64,000 nt of DNA. Source: Bacillus cereus (GTDB lineage: Bacteria > Bacillota > Bacilli > Bacillales > Bacillaceae_G). A program made the position numbers and the translations under genes. Shown here piece by piece: positions 1 through 8,469 of the stretch. The stretch lies in assembly GCF_002584535.1 (NCBI RefSeq), contig NZ_NUOT01000027.1, positions 97,748-161,747 of the forward strand, given 5' to 3'. The notes beneath the pieces are model-generated. The model was not told the DNA's origin and ran no database searches. It saw only the letters and a list, made by a program, of their open reading frames with translations. How positions within the stretch are numbered: position 1 is the first letter of the stretch; each line of letters opens with the position of its first letter.

Positions 1-985
1 CTAAATTATTTAAAATCGACAATACAGTATAAACATGATATTCCCCATGCTCACCTTCTATATTTTTAGAAAATGTTATCTCTTTCCCTAATAACTGAGC
101 GTATTTCTCATTTATCCTAACAATCATTTCTGTCAACTCATGACCTTCTATGTATTCAGAAAGATTTTTATCTAATAAAAGCTTTGATAATCCCGCAAAA
201 ATTCTTTGGTTATCTTTTTTTATTTCATGTACTTCCCCAGCAATTTTCAATGCTTTTTTACTTTGCACTTCTATACCACTAGAACCATTACTAGCTTGTA
301 AATTTCGATATAATTGATATGCTTCTTGTGTAATTAATTCTGCATTTTGAAGTGTCTTTTTTAAATGAACAGATTCCACATATAAATTAGAAAGATGCAT
401 CAACATCTTTTCATTTTCTTTCCGAACTTGCGCTTCTTTTAATTTCGTTTCATATAAACTCATCATATTTAAGAAACCAAGGGCAAAGAAACTTCGAAAA
501 ACTGCGATAATAATCAATTTATTTATTTCGGAAATCATGATCGTTGTACCAAGTACTAAAACATGATAAAAAGCTAGTTCTGACATACTTGCTACAATCT
601 CAATTGTAATCCCAAGACATCCAATTACAATTGGTCTTTGATGGAATTTATTTACCCTACATAACGAAAAAAGACTTCCATAAACAAAATAATAAAAAAA
701 GACTGGATAACGCAAATAAAAAGAATCCATTACCTGAAAAGAACCTTGTAACATCCAATCAATACAAACCCGAAATCCTACTACAGATACTCCAACAAGT
801 AGACCGACTACAGCAGCCGGTATTTTACGTAAAAACAATAGTAAAAAGAAAAAAATTGGTGTTCCAAAACTCACGCGAAATGTATCATTAAACGGGTGAA
901 AATTCAGCTCACCAGCAATAGGAACAACGACCATTAAAATAATTAAAAGGGACATATCTTTTTTCCATAATTGATTCCAATTCAA
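1..985 (-). CDS. Sensor histidine kinase, GlnK/YcbA-like (3' part missing)
   Basis: The gene runs off the left edge, so its ATP-binding domain is missing. The visible part starts with several hydrophobic segments (roughly residues 10-170), continues into a helical linker, then an H-box reading HEIKKDNQRI, and is cut just inside the N-box (LSILNNL). The H-K-K-D pattern around the phospho-acceptor resembles the B. subtilis GlnK (YcbA) type of kinase. I chose a TTG start because GGGAAG lies 8 bases before it; an in-frame GTG at 994 is the alternative. It lies downstream of a dicarboxylate/aspartate gene set whose promoter carries a GlnL-type repeat, so it probably senses a related ligand. That last step is inference. 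Confidence 0.8.
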   Translation of the reverse strand, partial: MNWNQLWKKDMSLLIILMVVVPIAGELNFHPFNDTFRVSFGTPIFFFLLLFLRKIPAAVVGLLVGVSVVGFRVCIDWMLQGSFQVMDSFYLRYPVFFYYFVYGSLFSLCRVNKFHQRPIVIGCLGITIEIVASMSELAFYHVLVLGTTIMISEINKLIIIAVFRSFFALGFLNMMSLYETKLKEAQVRKENEKMLMHLSNLYVESVHLKKTLQNAELITQEAYQLYRNLQASNGSSGIEVQSKKALKIAGEVHEIKKDNQRIFAGLSKLLLDKNLSEYIEGHELTEMIVRINEKYAQLLGKEITFSKNIEGEHGEYHVYTVLSILNNL

Positions 986-1035
986 AGATGTCACTTCCCA
1001 TTTATGAAATATGTTTATTCAAAAATTAAAACAGG

Positions 1036-1064
1036 AAAGCCCGCTTATGATATAAACGGGCTTT
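1036..1064 (-). terminator. Intrinsic terminator after the malic enzyme gene
   Basis: An 8-bp stem (AAAGCCCG/CGGGCTTT) sits directly after the malS stop. The following T-run is weak, so some read-through toward the kinase gene is possible. Confidence 0.55.
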
Positions 1065-1068
1065 ATTT

Positions 1069-2781
1069 CTATATTGTTACCTTTTCTACTGCTTTTACTT
1101 GGCGATATTCAGGTTGCCACATTGCTTCTTTCACAGCTTTTCTGATATCGTTATCACTGAGTTCCTCACGAGCAACCCCTTCAGCAACCGCTGCTTTGGC
1201 TACTTCAACCGCTACTATCTCTGAGATGTTACGCAACTCTTCTACTTCTGGAAGAATTGGTGCTCCTGGCTGACTTGTATCTACCATGCTTGCTACTGCT
1301 TCTGCAGCTGCTGCAAACATACCATCTGTCATTACACTTGCGCGAACAACAATTGTTCCAAGACCAAGACCTGGGAAGATAAGCGCATTATTTGATTGTC
1401 CGATTACATACGTTACACCGTCATATGTCACTGGCTCAAATGGACTACCTGTTGCTACAAGTGCTCGTCCTTCTGTCCAACTTATCAAATCGACCGGCTT
1501 TGCTTCTGCAAGTGGTGTTGGATTCGACATTGGTAAAATGATCGGTCTTTCTACATGAGAAGCCATTTCTTTTACAATTTCCTCTGTAAATGCACCCGCA
1601 ACAGTTGATGTACCAATTAAAATTGTTGGTTTTACATGTTTAACAACTTCTGCAAGTCCAACTACTTCACTTTGTTCCCACTCGTTCACTTCAGATTCCT
1701 TACGCGCATATGGACGCTGGAAATCAAGAAGATCTCCCATATTATCTGTAATTAAGCCGTTACGGTCAATACACCAGAAACGCTCATTTGCTTCCTGCTC
1801 TGATAAACCAGCACGAATCATTGCATCTCGTACTTGATCTGCAATTCCAATTCCAGCTGTTCCAGCACCAAATACTACAACGCGATGTTCACATAAAGGG
1901 ACACTAGAAGCTTTCACTGCTGATAATACAGCTGCAAGTGAAACAGCACCAGTTCCTTGAATATCATCATTAAATGTACATACATGATTACGATATTTAT
2001 CTAAAATTCGACGTGCATTACGTGAGCTAAAGTCTTCCCAATGTAGTAACGCTTTCGGAAACTTATTACATACGGCCTTTACAAATGTATCGATAAATGC
2101 GTCATAAGCTTCACCAGTTACACGAGGGTGACGATTTCCGATATAAAACGGATTATTTAATAGATCCTCACGGTTCGTTCCAACATCTAAAATAACAGGT
2201 AATACCCGACTAGGATCGATTCCAACTGCTGCTGTATAAACTGCTAACTTCCCAATAGCAATATTAATACCACCAACGCCCCAGTCACCAATTCCTAATA
2301 TTCCTTCACCATCAGTTACAACGACTAAGTCGATATTTTCAGCTGTTGCACCAATATTAGAAAACGCTTCTTCTATACCAGAAGGATCATTAATGGATAA
2401 ATACACTCCACGTGGTTTACGATACTCATGACTATATCTTTGAATTGCTACACCAACAGTTGGCGTATACACAATTGGAAGCATCTCACGTAAATGATCT
2501 GTTAGTAAGCGATAAAATAACACTTCATTACGATCATGTAATGCTGTTAAATATACGTTTTTTAATAAATCGTCTGGCTGTGAACAAAACTGCTTATACG
2601 CACGGCGTGCTTGTTCATCCAATGTTAATACCGCAGGTGGTAATAACCCTTTTAATCCTAGTTCTTCTCTTTCTTCTTTCGTGAAAGCGACACCTTTATT
2701 TAAAATTGGCGTTGCTAATACTTCTACTCCTCTTAATGTTGTTTCTAATGTCCCATTAGAGGAAACTGTAAATTTACTCAT
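1069..2781 (-). CDS. malS: NAD-dependent malic enzyme MalS
   Basis: It oxidatively decarboxylates L-malate to pyruvate and CO2 in the cytoplasm, with NAD as the likely cofactor. The 570-residue protein has the large malic-enzyme layout: YTPTVG in the N-terminal malate domain, the metal-binding stretch [10 protein letters not shown], and a Rossmann motif [13 protein letters not shown]. It closely resembles B. subtilis MalS rather than the shorter YtsJ type. The ATG at 2781 was chosen because AGGTAGGG precedes it by 5 bases; an in-frame start 12 codons further upstream lacks a ribosome site. With aspartase and a dicarboxylate transporter upstream it completes a route aspartate to fumarate to malate to pyruvate. 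A terminator hairpin separates it from aspA, so it is probably expressed partly on its own. Confidence 0.93.
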   Translation of the reverse strand: MSKFTVSSNGTLETTLRGVEVLATPILNKGVAFTKEEREELGLKGLLPPAVLTLDEQARRAYKQFCSQPDDLLKNVYLTALHDRNEVLFYRLLTDHLREMLPIVYTPTVGVAIQRYSHEYRKPRGVYLSINDPSGIEEAFSNIGATAENIDLVVVTDGEGILGIGDWGVGGINIAIGKLAVYTAAVGIDPSRVLPVILDVGTNREDLLNNPFYIGNRHPRVTGEAYDAFIDTFVKAVCNKFPKALLHWEDFSSRNARRILDKYRNHVCTFNDDIQGTGAVSLAAVLSAVKASSVPLCEHRVVVFGAGTAGIGIADQVRDAMIRAGLSEQEANERFWCIDRNGLITDNMGDLLDFQRPYARKESEVNEWEQSEVVGLAEVVKHVKPTILIGTSTVAGAFTEEIVKEMASHVERPIILPMSNPTPLAEAKPVDLISWTEGRALVATGSPFEPVTYDGVTYVIGQSNNALIFPGLGLGTIVVRASVMTDGMFAAAAEAVASMVDTSQPGAPILPEVEELRNISEIVAVEVAKAAVAEGVAREELSDNDIRKAVKEAMWQPEYRQVKAVEKVTI

Positions 2782-2869
2782 ACAATCCCTACCTTTTATC
2801 CCACTATTCACTGGCAAATAAAACCTCTATTGATTAAAGTTTCACCATATACCATTTCTATATTGTAAA

Positions 2870-2895
2870 CAAAAAAGAGGGGAATGTCCCCTCTT
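2870..2895 (-). terminator. Terminator between aspA and malS
   Basis: The stem AAGAGGGG/CCCCTCTT with a 5-base loop is followed on the minus strand by a run of six T. It would end or reduce transcription coming from the aspartase gene. Confidence 0.8.
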
Positions 2896-2898
2896 CTT

Positions 2899-4341
2899 TT
2901 AATTTTTCTTTAGAAGAGTTGCTCCCGCAATCCCCGGATGTGTCATTTCAAACGGATCTAAAATTAAATCTAGTTCTTCTTGCGATAGTACACCATTTTT
3001 CACACAAAGTTCTCTGACAGACTGTCCAGTTGCAATTGCTTCTTTCGCAACACGAGCCGCTGCCTCATATCCAATATGCGGATTAACAGCTGTAATCACT
3101 CCAACACTTTTCTCAACATATTCTTTCAGGCGTTCTTCATTTGCTTCAATACCTTTTAGACAATTATCTGTGAAGGCACGGAAACCGTTATTCATTATGC
3201 TAATCGATTGAAGTAAGTTAAAAACAAGTACTGGCTCCATAACATTTAGTTCTAATTGACCCGCTTCTGAAGCAAGGCAAATTGTATGATCATTACCGAT
3301 TACTTGGAACGCGATTTGGTTAATCACTTCTGGCATAACAGGGTTTACTTTTCCTGGCATAATAGATGAACCTGGTTGACGAGCTGGAAGCATAATTTCT
3401 GCAAGCCCAACACGTGGCCCAGATGCCATTAGACGAAGGTCATTCGCAATTTTAGACATATTCATCATACATACTTTTAGGGCTGCTGACACTTCTGTAT
3501 ATGCATCTGTATTTTGCGTTGCATCTACTAAATCTTCCGCTCCAACAAGAGGTAATCCACTGATTGATGCTAAATGTTTCACTACTGATTCAATGTATTC
3601 AGGATCTGCATTTAATCCTGTACCAACTGCTGTCGCTCCCATATTTACTTCATATAAATGTTGACGTGATTGCTGAATTCGCTTTATATCACGTTCGATT
3701 ACACGAGCGTATGCTTTAAACTCCTGTCCAAGACGAATTGGTACAGCGTCTTGTAAATGCGTACGTCCCATTTTAATCACATGATCAAATTGCTCCGCTT
3801 TTAATTCAAATACATCATGCATATAACCGATTGTTTGTAATAACTCTTCTAGTGCATTTAGTGTCGCAATATGAATTGCTGTTGGGAATGCATCATTCGT
3901 TGACTGCGCCATATTCACGTGACTATTTGGACTAACATAATGATAGTCTCCCTTTTCCATCTCTAATAATTCAAGGGCACGATTAGCAATGACTTCATTT
4001 GCATTCATATTCATAGAAGTTCCTGCTCCGCCTTGGATTGGGTCAACAATAAAATGCTCATGCCATTTTCCGTCCAAAATTTCTTGTGCGGCTTCTGCAA
4101 TAGCACCGCCTTTGTCTAATTCCAATCGTCCTACATCTGTGTTCGCAAGTGCCGCTGCTTTTTTAACAATCGCAAAGGCTTTAATTAAACCTTCATGAAT
4201 TTTATAACCTGTAATTGGAAAGTTCTCTACAGCACGCATTGTTTGAACTCCATAATAAGCATGCATTGGTACTTCTTTTTCACCTAAAAAATCTTTTTCA
4301 ATTCGAACATCTTTTGTAGTTTCAGTTAATGTTGCCACCAT
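2899..4341 (-). CDS. aspA: Aspartate ammonia-lyase
   Basis: It deaminates L-aspartate to fumarate and ammonia. The 480-residue protein belongs to the aspartase/fumarase superfamily: it has the signature [11 protein letters not shown] near residue 325 and the substrate-binding segment [11 protein letters not shown] near residue 190. Its N-terminus (FLGEKEVPMHAYYGVQT) is of aspartase type; the true fumarase at 25693 begins differently, so the two paralogues can be told apart. The start has a GAGGAG site 6 bases upstream. It lies 21 bases downstream of the transporter gene and is probably co-transcribed with it, giving uptake plus first catabolic step. A terminator follows its stop. Confidence 0.93.
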   Translation of the reverse strand: MVATLTETTKDVRIEKDFLGEKEVPMHAYYGVQTMRAVENFPITGYKIHEGLIKAFAIVKKAAALANTDVGRLELDKGGAIAEAAQEILDGKWHEHFIVDPIQGGAGTSMNMNANEVIANRALELLEMEKGDYHYVSPNSHVNMAQSTNDAFPTAIHIATLNALEELLQTIGYMHDVFELKAEQFDHVIKMGRTHLQDAVPIRLGQEFKAYARVIERDIKRIQQSRQHLYEVNMGATAVGTGLNADPEYIESVVKHLASISGLPLVGAEDLVDATQNTDAYTEVSAALKVCMMNMSKIANDLRLMASGPRVGLAEIMLPARQPGSSIMPGKVNPVMPEVINQIAFQVIGNDHTICLASEAGQLELNVMEPVLVFNLLQSISIMNNGFRAFTDNCLKGIEANEERLKEYVEKSVGVITAVNPHIGYEAAARVAKEAIATGQSVRELCVKNGVLSQEELDLILDPFEMTHPGIAGATLLKKN

Positions 4342-4362
4342 AACTCACTCCTCATCCATTTC

Positions 4363-5634
4363 TTATGCTGCTTCTGTTTGTTTGACAGTTTCTACATATT
4401 GTTTTGCTTTCTCATGATCAAATTCGCCTTCCCATTTTGACAATACAATAGCTGCTAATGCATTCCCTAACACATTGACGGATGAGCGAATCATATCTAA
4501 AATACGGTCGATACCAGCAATTAAAGCGATACCTTCAAGCGGTAGTCCCATAGATCCTAATGTTGCAAGTACAACAACAAATGAAGCACCTGGTACCCCT
4601 GCCATACCTTTTGATGTTAACATTAAAACAAATAACAATGTAATTTGTTCCGTTATCGACATGTGTACACCATACATTTGTGCGACGAATAATGCCGCCA
4701 ACGCTTGATAAATTGCTGATCCTGTTAAGTTAAATGTATAACCTGTTGGAATAACGAAAGAAGCAACTGCCTTCGGACAACCGAACTCTTCCATTTTTCT
4801 CATTATATTAGGTAAAACAGCTTCTGAACTTGCTGTCGTAAACGAAAGAATAAGTTCTTCTTTTAAAACTTTCATTAATGTGAAAATGTTTACTCCTACC
4901 ATACGTGCATTAATACCTAATACAACAATAACAAATAGTATAACAGTTACATACACAGCTAGCACTAATTTTCCTAAAGGAAGTAGTGTTGCCACACCGA
5001 ATTTTGCAACCGTAACAGCAATTAATGCAAATACACCGAATGGTGCAAACTTCATAACCTGATTTGTAACCCAAAACATCGCTTCGAGCACACCTTCAAA
5101 GAAATTAAACACCGGTTTTCCTTTTTCTCCAATTGCTGCAACTCCTAAACCAAACAACACAGAGAAGAAAATAATTGGTAATAAATCTCCTTGTGCAATT
5201 GATTCAAATACATTCTTTGGTACAATGTGAACAATCGTTTCTGCAAAACCTTTTTTCTCTGTTGCATCAGCCGTCTGCTTGTATGATGAAATATCAGTTT
5301 GCTGTAAGTTATTCATATCAACGCCCGTTCCTGGATGGAACAGGTTCGCTGCAATTAATCCCATTAAGATTGCAATTGTTGTGATAATTTCAAAATAGAG
5401 AATTGTCTTTCCGCCTAATTTCCCAAGCTTTTTCATATCCCCTACACCAGCTACTGCAACAATCAGTGCAGAAATAACGATTGGTACTACAATCATTTTA
5501 ATTAAATGAATAAATATATCTCCAATTGGTGTGATATAAGAAATTGCTGTTTTATTGCCATAAAAGATTGCCCCTACTACAATCCCTAAAACAAGCGCAA
5601 CAAAAATCTGTGTTGCTAATCCGAATTTTTTCAT
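4363..5634 (-). CDS. Glutamate/aspartate (C4-dicarboxylate) symporter, DAACS family
   Basis: This is a cation-coupled importer of acidic amino acids or dicarboxylates, 423 residues with about eight membrane segments. Recognisable family parts are the serine-rich re-entrant loop LSFTTASSEAVLPNIM (about residue 265), the segment PTGYTFNLTGSAIYQ near residue 297, and the late motif GIDRILDMIRSSVNVLGNA. Relatives are GltP, GltT and DctP; sequence alone does not fix the substrate. Being first in a unit with aspartase, aspartate or a C4-dicarboxylate is the likeliest cargo. Upstream lie a cre site and a GlnL-type repeat, pointing to carbon catabolite control and control by a two-component system. 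Confidence 0.88.
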   Translation of the reverse strand: MKKFGLATQIFVALVLGIVVGAIFYGNKTAISYITPIGDIFIHLIKMIVVPIVISALIVAVAGVGDMKKLGKLGGKTILYFEIITTIAILMGLIAANLFHPGTGVDMNNLQQTDISSYKQTADATEKKGFAETIVHIVPKNVFESIAQGDLLPIIFFSVLFGLGVAAIGEKGKPVFNFFEGVLEAMFWVTNQVMKFAPFGVFALIAVTVAKFGVATLLPLGKLVLAVYVTVILFVIVVLGINARMVGVNIFTLMKVLKEELILSFTTASSEAVLPNIMRKMEEFGCPKAVASFVIPTGYTFNLTGSAIYQALAALFVAQMYGVHMSITEQITLLFVLMLTSKGMAGVPGASFVVVLATLGSMGLPLEGIALIAGIDRILDMIRSSVNVLGNALAAIVLSKWEGEFDHEKAKQYVETVKQTEAA

Positions 5635-5651
5635 ATATTTTCATCCCTTCA

Positions 5652-5665
5652 TGCGAACGCTTTCA
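5652..5665 (-). promoter_or_regulatory. Putative cre (CcpA) site upstream of the symporter gene
   Basis: On the minus strand the sequence TGAAAGCGTTCGCA matches the Bacillus cre consensus TGWAARCGYTWNCW at all but one position. It lies 18 bases before the start codon, where binding would block early transcription. Confidence 0.55.
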
Positions 5666-5708
5666 ATTTGTATTTATAAAAGCTTAATCACATGATATAA
5701 GTAAACCT

Positions 5709-5745
5709 ACAAAATCAGACAAAAACCTACAGGTTCGTCACAAAA
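5709..5745 (-). promoter_or_regulatory. Putative GlnL-type response regulator site (TTTTGT repeats)
   Basis: Read on the minus strand, TTTTGT occurs three times. Two copies form TTTTGT-CTGA-TTTTGT, the direct repeat TTTTGTN4TTTTGT reported for B. subtilis GlnL, 10 bp apart. The third copy lies 21 bp further upstream, which keeps all three on one face of the helix. The site precedes the symporter-aspA unit, and a GlnK-like kinase gene lies at the left edge. Confidence 0.55.
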
Positions 5746-5887
5746 AATTCGAATTTTTTTCTTCATTTTTTCATTGACATCCCTTGAAGATAAAAATGAA
5801 AATAACATTACTGAATTGTCTGGTTTCTTTATATAATCTAAAAGATAAGTTTATTTAACATAACTAATGTGAAAAGGAGTGGATGTT

Positions 5888-6004
5888 ATGAAGAACCATA
5901 CGAAAGGTTTCCTTATAACTCTTCCTTTTCTATTTCATTTTCTCGCAAAGGAGCAAAGGCATTCGCCTCTGCTCTTTTTTTATTACAACTTCATACACTT
6001 CTAA
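5888..6004 (+). CDS. Possible 38-residue leader peptide upstream of the UMP kinase gene
   Basis: An ATG with GGAG 8 bases upstream opens a 38-codon frame (MKNHTKGFLITLPF and so on). A TATAAT hexamer about 50 bases upstream could be its promoter. The coding RNA is pyrimidine-rich and runs into an intrinsic terminator before the frame ends. That layout resembles leader-peptide attenuation, but it may equally be a chance frame. Confidence 0.3.
   Translation: MKNHTKGFLITLPFLFHFLAKEQRHSPLLFFYYNFIHF
5951..5981 (+). terminator. Terminator or attenuator in the UMP kinase leader
   Basis: The stem GAGCA-AGGC/GCCT-TGCTC with one internal mismatch and a 4-base loop is followed by seven T. It lies about 165 bases before the UMP kinase start, with no other gene between, so it either ends a short upstream transcript or works as an attenuator. 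Confidence 0.7.
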
Positions 6005-6144
6005 CATACAGAATAGTGCCACATGAGCAAAACAATTAGGTTAGGAATAAACTACCTATAAGAACCCCATATGATGAGGATGAATTCTCAGTGATGGTTC
6101 CGGACTCACTGAAAAAACTTTGCTTTAAATAAGGAGTGACGATA

Positions 6145-6888
6145 ATGAAACCATACAATCGCGTTTTAATTAAACTCAGCGGCGGCGCTCTAGCTGATCC
6201 AGATGGAAATAGTTTTGGTTCCAAACGTCTAGAACATATCGCAAGTGAGATTTTATCAATTGTCGATTTAGGTATTGAAGTTTCTCTTGTCGTTGGCGGT
6301 GGTAACATTTTCAGAGGCAACTTAGCTGAGGAATGGGGGATTGACCGCGTGGAAGCGGATAATATAGGGACATTAGGGACAATTATGAATAGTTTAATGT
6401 TACGCGGCGTGCTCACAAGTAAAACAGGTAAAGAAGTGCGTGTTATGACATCTATCCCGTTTACAGCGGTGGCAGAGCCCTATATTCGTTTACGGGCCGT
6501 TCACCATTTAGAAAAAGGATATATCGTCATCTTTGGCGGCGGAAACGGGCAACCGTTCGTTACAACAGATTACCCAAGCGTCCAGCGCGCAATTGAAATG
6601 AATAGCGATGCGATTTTAGTTGCAAAACAAGGTGTAGATGGCGTTTTCACAAGTGACCCAAAACGAAATAAGTCAGCAAAAATGTATCGCTATTTAAATT
6701 ATAATGATGTCGTTCGGAATAATATAAAAGTGATGGACCAATCAGCCTTATTACTTGCACGTGACTACCACTTACCTGCTCATGTTTTTAATTTCGATGA
6801 ACCAGGAGTTATGAGGAAAATATGTTTAGGTGAGCATATTGGCACGTTAATTAATCATGAATTAACAGAACTCGTAGACGAAAAATGA
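6145..6888 (+). CDS. pyrH: UMP kinase paralogue (PyrH family)
   Basis: It phosphorylates UMP to UDP with ATP in the cytoplasm. The 247-residue protein has the amino-acid-kinase fold motifs of PyrH: VLIKLSGGALADPDG near the start, VVGGGNIFRG near residue 53, and FGGGNGQPFVTTD near residue 133. It stands alone here and not in the rpsB-tsf-pyrH-frr cluster, so it is probably the second UMP kinase of this group; a B. anthracis homologue (BA1797) has been structurally characterised. ATG at 6145 follows AAGGAG at 6131-6136; an upstream in-frame GTG overlaps that ribosome site and is rejected. A terminator follows the gene. Confidence 0.9.
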   Translation: MKPYNRVLIKLSGGALADPDGNSFGSKRLEHIASEILSIVDLGIEVSLVVGGGNIFRGNLAEEWGIDRVEADNIGTLGTIMNSLMLRGVLTSKTGKEVRVMTSIPFTAVAEPYIRLRAVHHLEKGYIVIFGGGNGQPFVTTDYPSVQRAIEMNSDAILVAKQGVDGVFTSDPKRNKSAKMYRYLNYNDVVRNNIKVMDQSALLLARDYHLPAHVFNFDEPGVMRKICLGEHIGTLINHELTELVDEK

Positions 6889-6925
6889 CTTTTTCTAGAA
6901 TAAACAAAACTTTGACTTTAAAAAT

Positions 6926-6955
6926 AGGTGCGGTCTTTGCCGCACCTTACTCTTT
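6926..6955 (+). terminator. Terminator after the UMP kinase gene
   Basis: The perfect 8-bp stem AGGTGCGG/CCGCACCT with a 6-base loop is followed by a T-rich tract, 37 bases after the stop. The next 200 bases before the neighbouring gene show nothing else. Confidence 0.8.
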
Positions 6956-7147
6956 CTAAAAAGTATTACCTTAACAACATAATAAACAGCATCCTATTAT
7001 CCACTATTCATGAAACGCCCTTCTAATAACCGCTATCAATACCATCGCTACAATCACAAACTTTGAAATACAATATTATTTCATTTACTATTTAAATTCC
7101 GCACCCAACAATAGAACTATTTTACACACATCCCACATTCATCTTTA

Positions 7148-8359
7148 TTATAAATAGTAATTAAACAGCCATGCTATTCTTTCTTTACACTTCTCTAAAA
7201 ATGATAAATGATTAAAAAATGATGAAGTCATTTCTTTTGAATCTTGAAAATCCCGTTCTAACACACGATTCATTTGTTGAATCACCGGACCATCATATAT
7301 ATAGAAATCCACCTCATCATTTATATGAAAACTGCGTGAAGTAAAGTTTGTTGTTCCAATCACCATCGTTTCATTATCAATAAGTATTAATTTCCCATGG
7401 AACATCCCCTTTTTATAACCATATACAATAATTCCGTTCTCTATCGATTTACGAATATACGGATATGCCGCTTCTTTTATAAGTGGAACATCCGGTTTGT
7501 AAGACCATAGTACCTTTACAGAGACACCATGATTTCGCGCCTGGATTAAAGCGTTCATGATTTCTTTATCTCGAGGGATAAAATACGGGGTGGCAATTAC
7601 AATAGAATGTTTGGCCCTCTTTATTAATTCGATGTACTTTGCAACAACTCCATGTCCATTATAACTAGACATAGTATGTAATGTTTTCCCTGTAACAACC
7701 GGCTGAATCGTTCGCTTAATTTCTATCGGAGTATCTCGTTTCCAATCTAACACAAACTGTTCCTCTAAATCTGTTACTCCTTCTCCTTGTAATCGTATAT
7801 GGTAATCTCTCCAATATCCAAAGCGCTTTTCCTCTCCTAAATATTCATTACCTATGTTAAAGCCGCCTGTATACCCTATCTTTCCATCTATCGTTGTAAT
7901 ACGGCGATGATTGCGGTGATGAAGTGAATAAAAAAAGAATGGGAACTCCGGTTTCCTACTGTATGTAAAATGTACGCCACTTGCTTGTAATTCCTTCTTC
8001 AGCTTTCTTTGGAACGATAAATCATTAATCCAATCGACCGATAAGTATACTTGTACTCCTTCTTCAGCTTTTTCTTTTAATAAATTTAAGAAAGTATGGC
8101 TACTTTTATCATCCGAAATAATATAAAAATAAGTAAAAATAGAATGCTTTGCTTCTTTTATATCGGAAAATAACTGATGATATAGCGATCTCCCCTCTAC
8201 ATATAATTGAAAATCACTATAATGAGGAGCATAGTCTTTCCGTTGGTTTTTATCAGCTTCCATTTTCCTTCCCAGTGTTACATCAATATGCATCCAAACA
8301 ATTAGAAAAATTACTATGCTAATGATAATAGAAATAATACGTAATATCTTTTTCACCAT
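7148..8359 (-). CDS. Phospholipase D family protein, ClsB/YwjE-like cardiolipin synthase
   Basis: This 403-residue protein has one N-terminal membrane segment (about residues 5-25) followed by two phospholipase D (HKD) modules. The second module is canonical (FHGKLILID then GTTNFTSRSF). In the first the lysine is replaced by arginine (NHRRITTID then GGFNIGNEYLG). The layout fits a membrane-attached cardiolipin synthase joining two phosphatidylglycerols, like B. subtilis YwjE/ClsB, though other phosphatidyl-transfer activities are possible. The ATG at 8359 has GGAAGG 8 bases upstream; the 6-codon longer form lacks one. It appears monocistronic. Confidence 0.85.
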   Translation of the reverse strand: MVKKILRIISIIISIVIFLIVWMHIDVTLGRKMEADKNQRKDYAPHYSDFQLYVEGRSLYHQLFSDIKEAKHSIFTYFYIISDDKSSHTFLNLLKEKAEEGVQVYLSVDWINDLSFQRKLKKELQASGVHFTYSRKPEFPFFFYSLHHRNHRRITTIDGKIGYTGGFNIGNEYLGEEKRFGYWRDYHIRLQGEGVTDLEEQFVLDWKRDTPIEIKRTIQPVVTGKTLHTMSSYNGHGVVAKYIELIKRAKHSIVIATPYFIPRDKEIMNALIQARNHGVSVKVLWSYKPDVPLIKEAAYPYIRKSIENGIIVYGYKKGMFHGKLILIDNETMVIGTTNFTSRSFHINDEVDFYIYDGPVIQQMNRVLERDFQDSKEMTSSFFNHLSFLEKCKERIAWLFNYYL

Positions 8360-8432
8360 TTTGTTTTCCTTCCGCACAAAATAATTGTCTTCAGATAGTA
8401 TTTCAATAGAGATTATATTTTATGAACAATTA

Positions 8433-8462
8433 CAAAAAAGGATGTGGCATCATGCCACATCC
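8433..8462 (-). terminator. Terminator of the ABC exporter operon
   Basis: The perfect 10-bp stem GGATGTGGCA/TGCCACATCC with a 3-base loop is followed by six T on the minus strand, just after the last permease gene. Confidence 0.9.
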
Positions 8463-8469
8463 CCATTTA

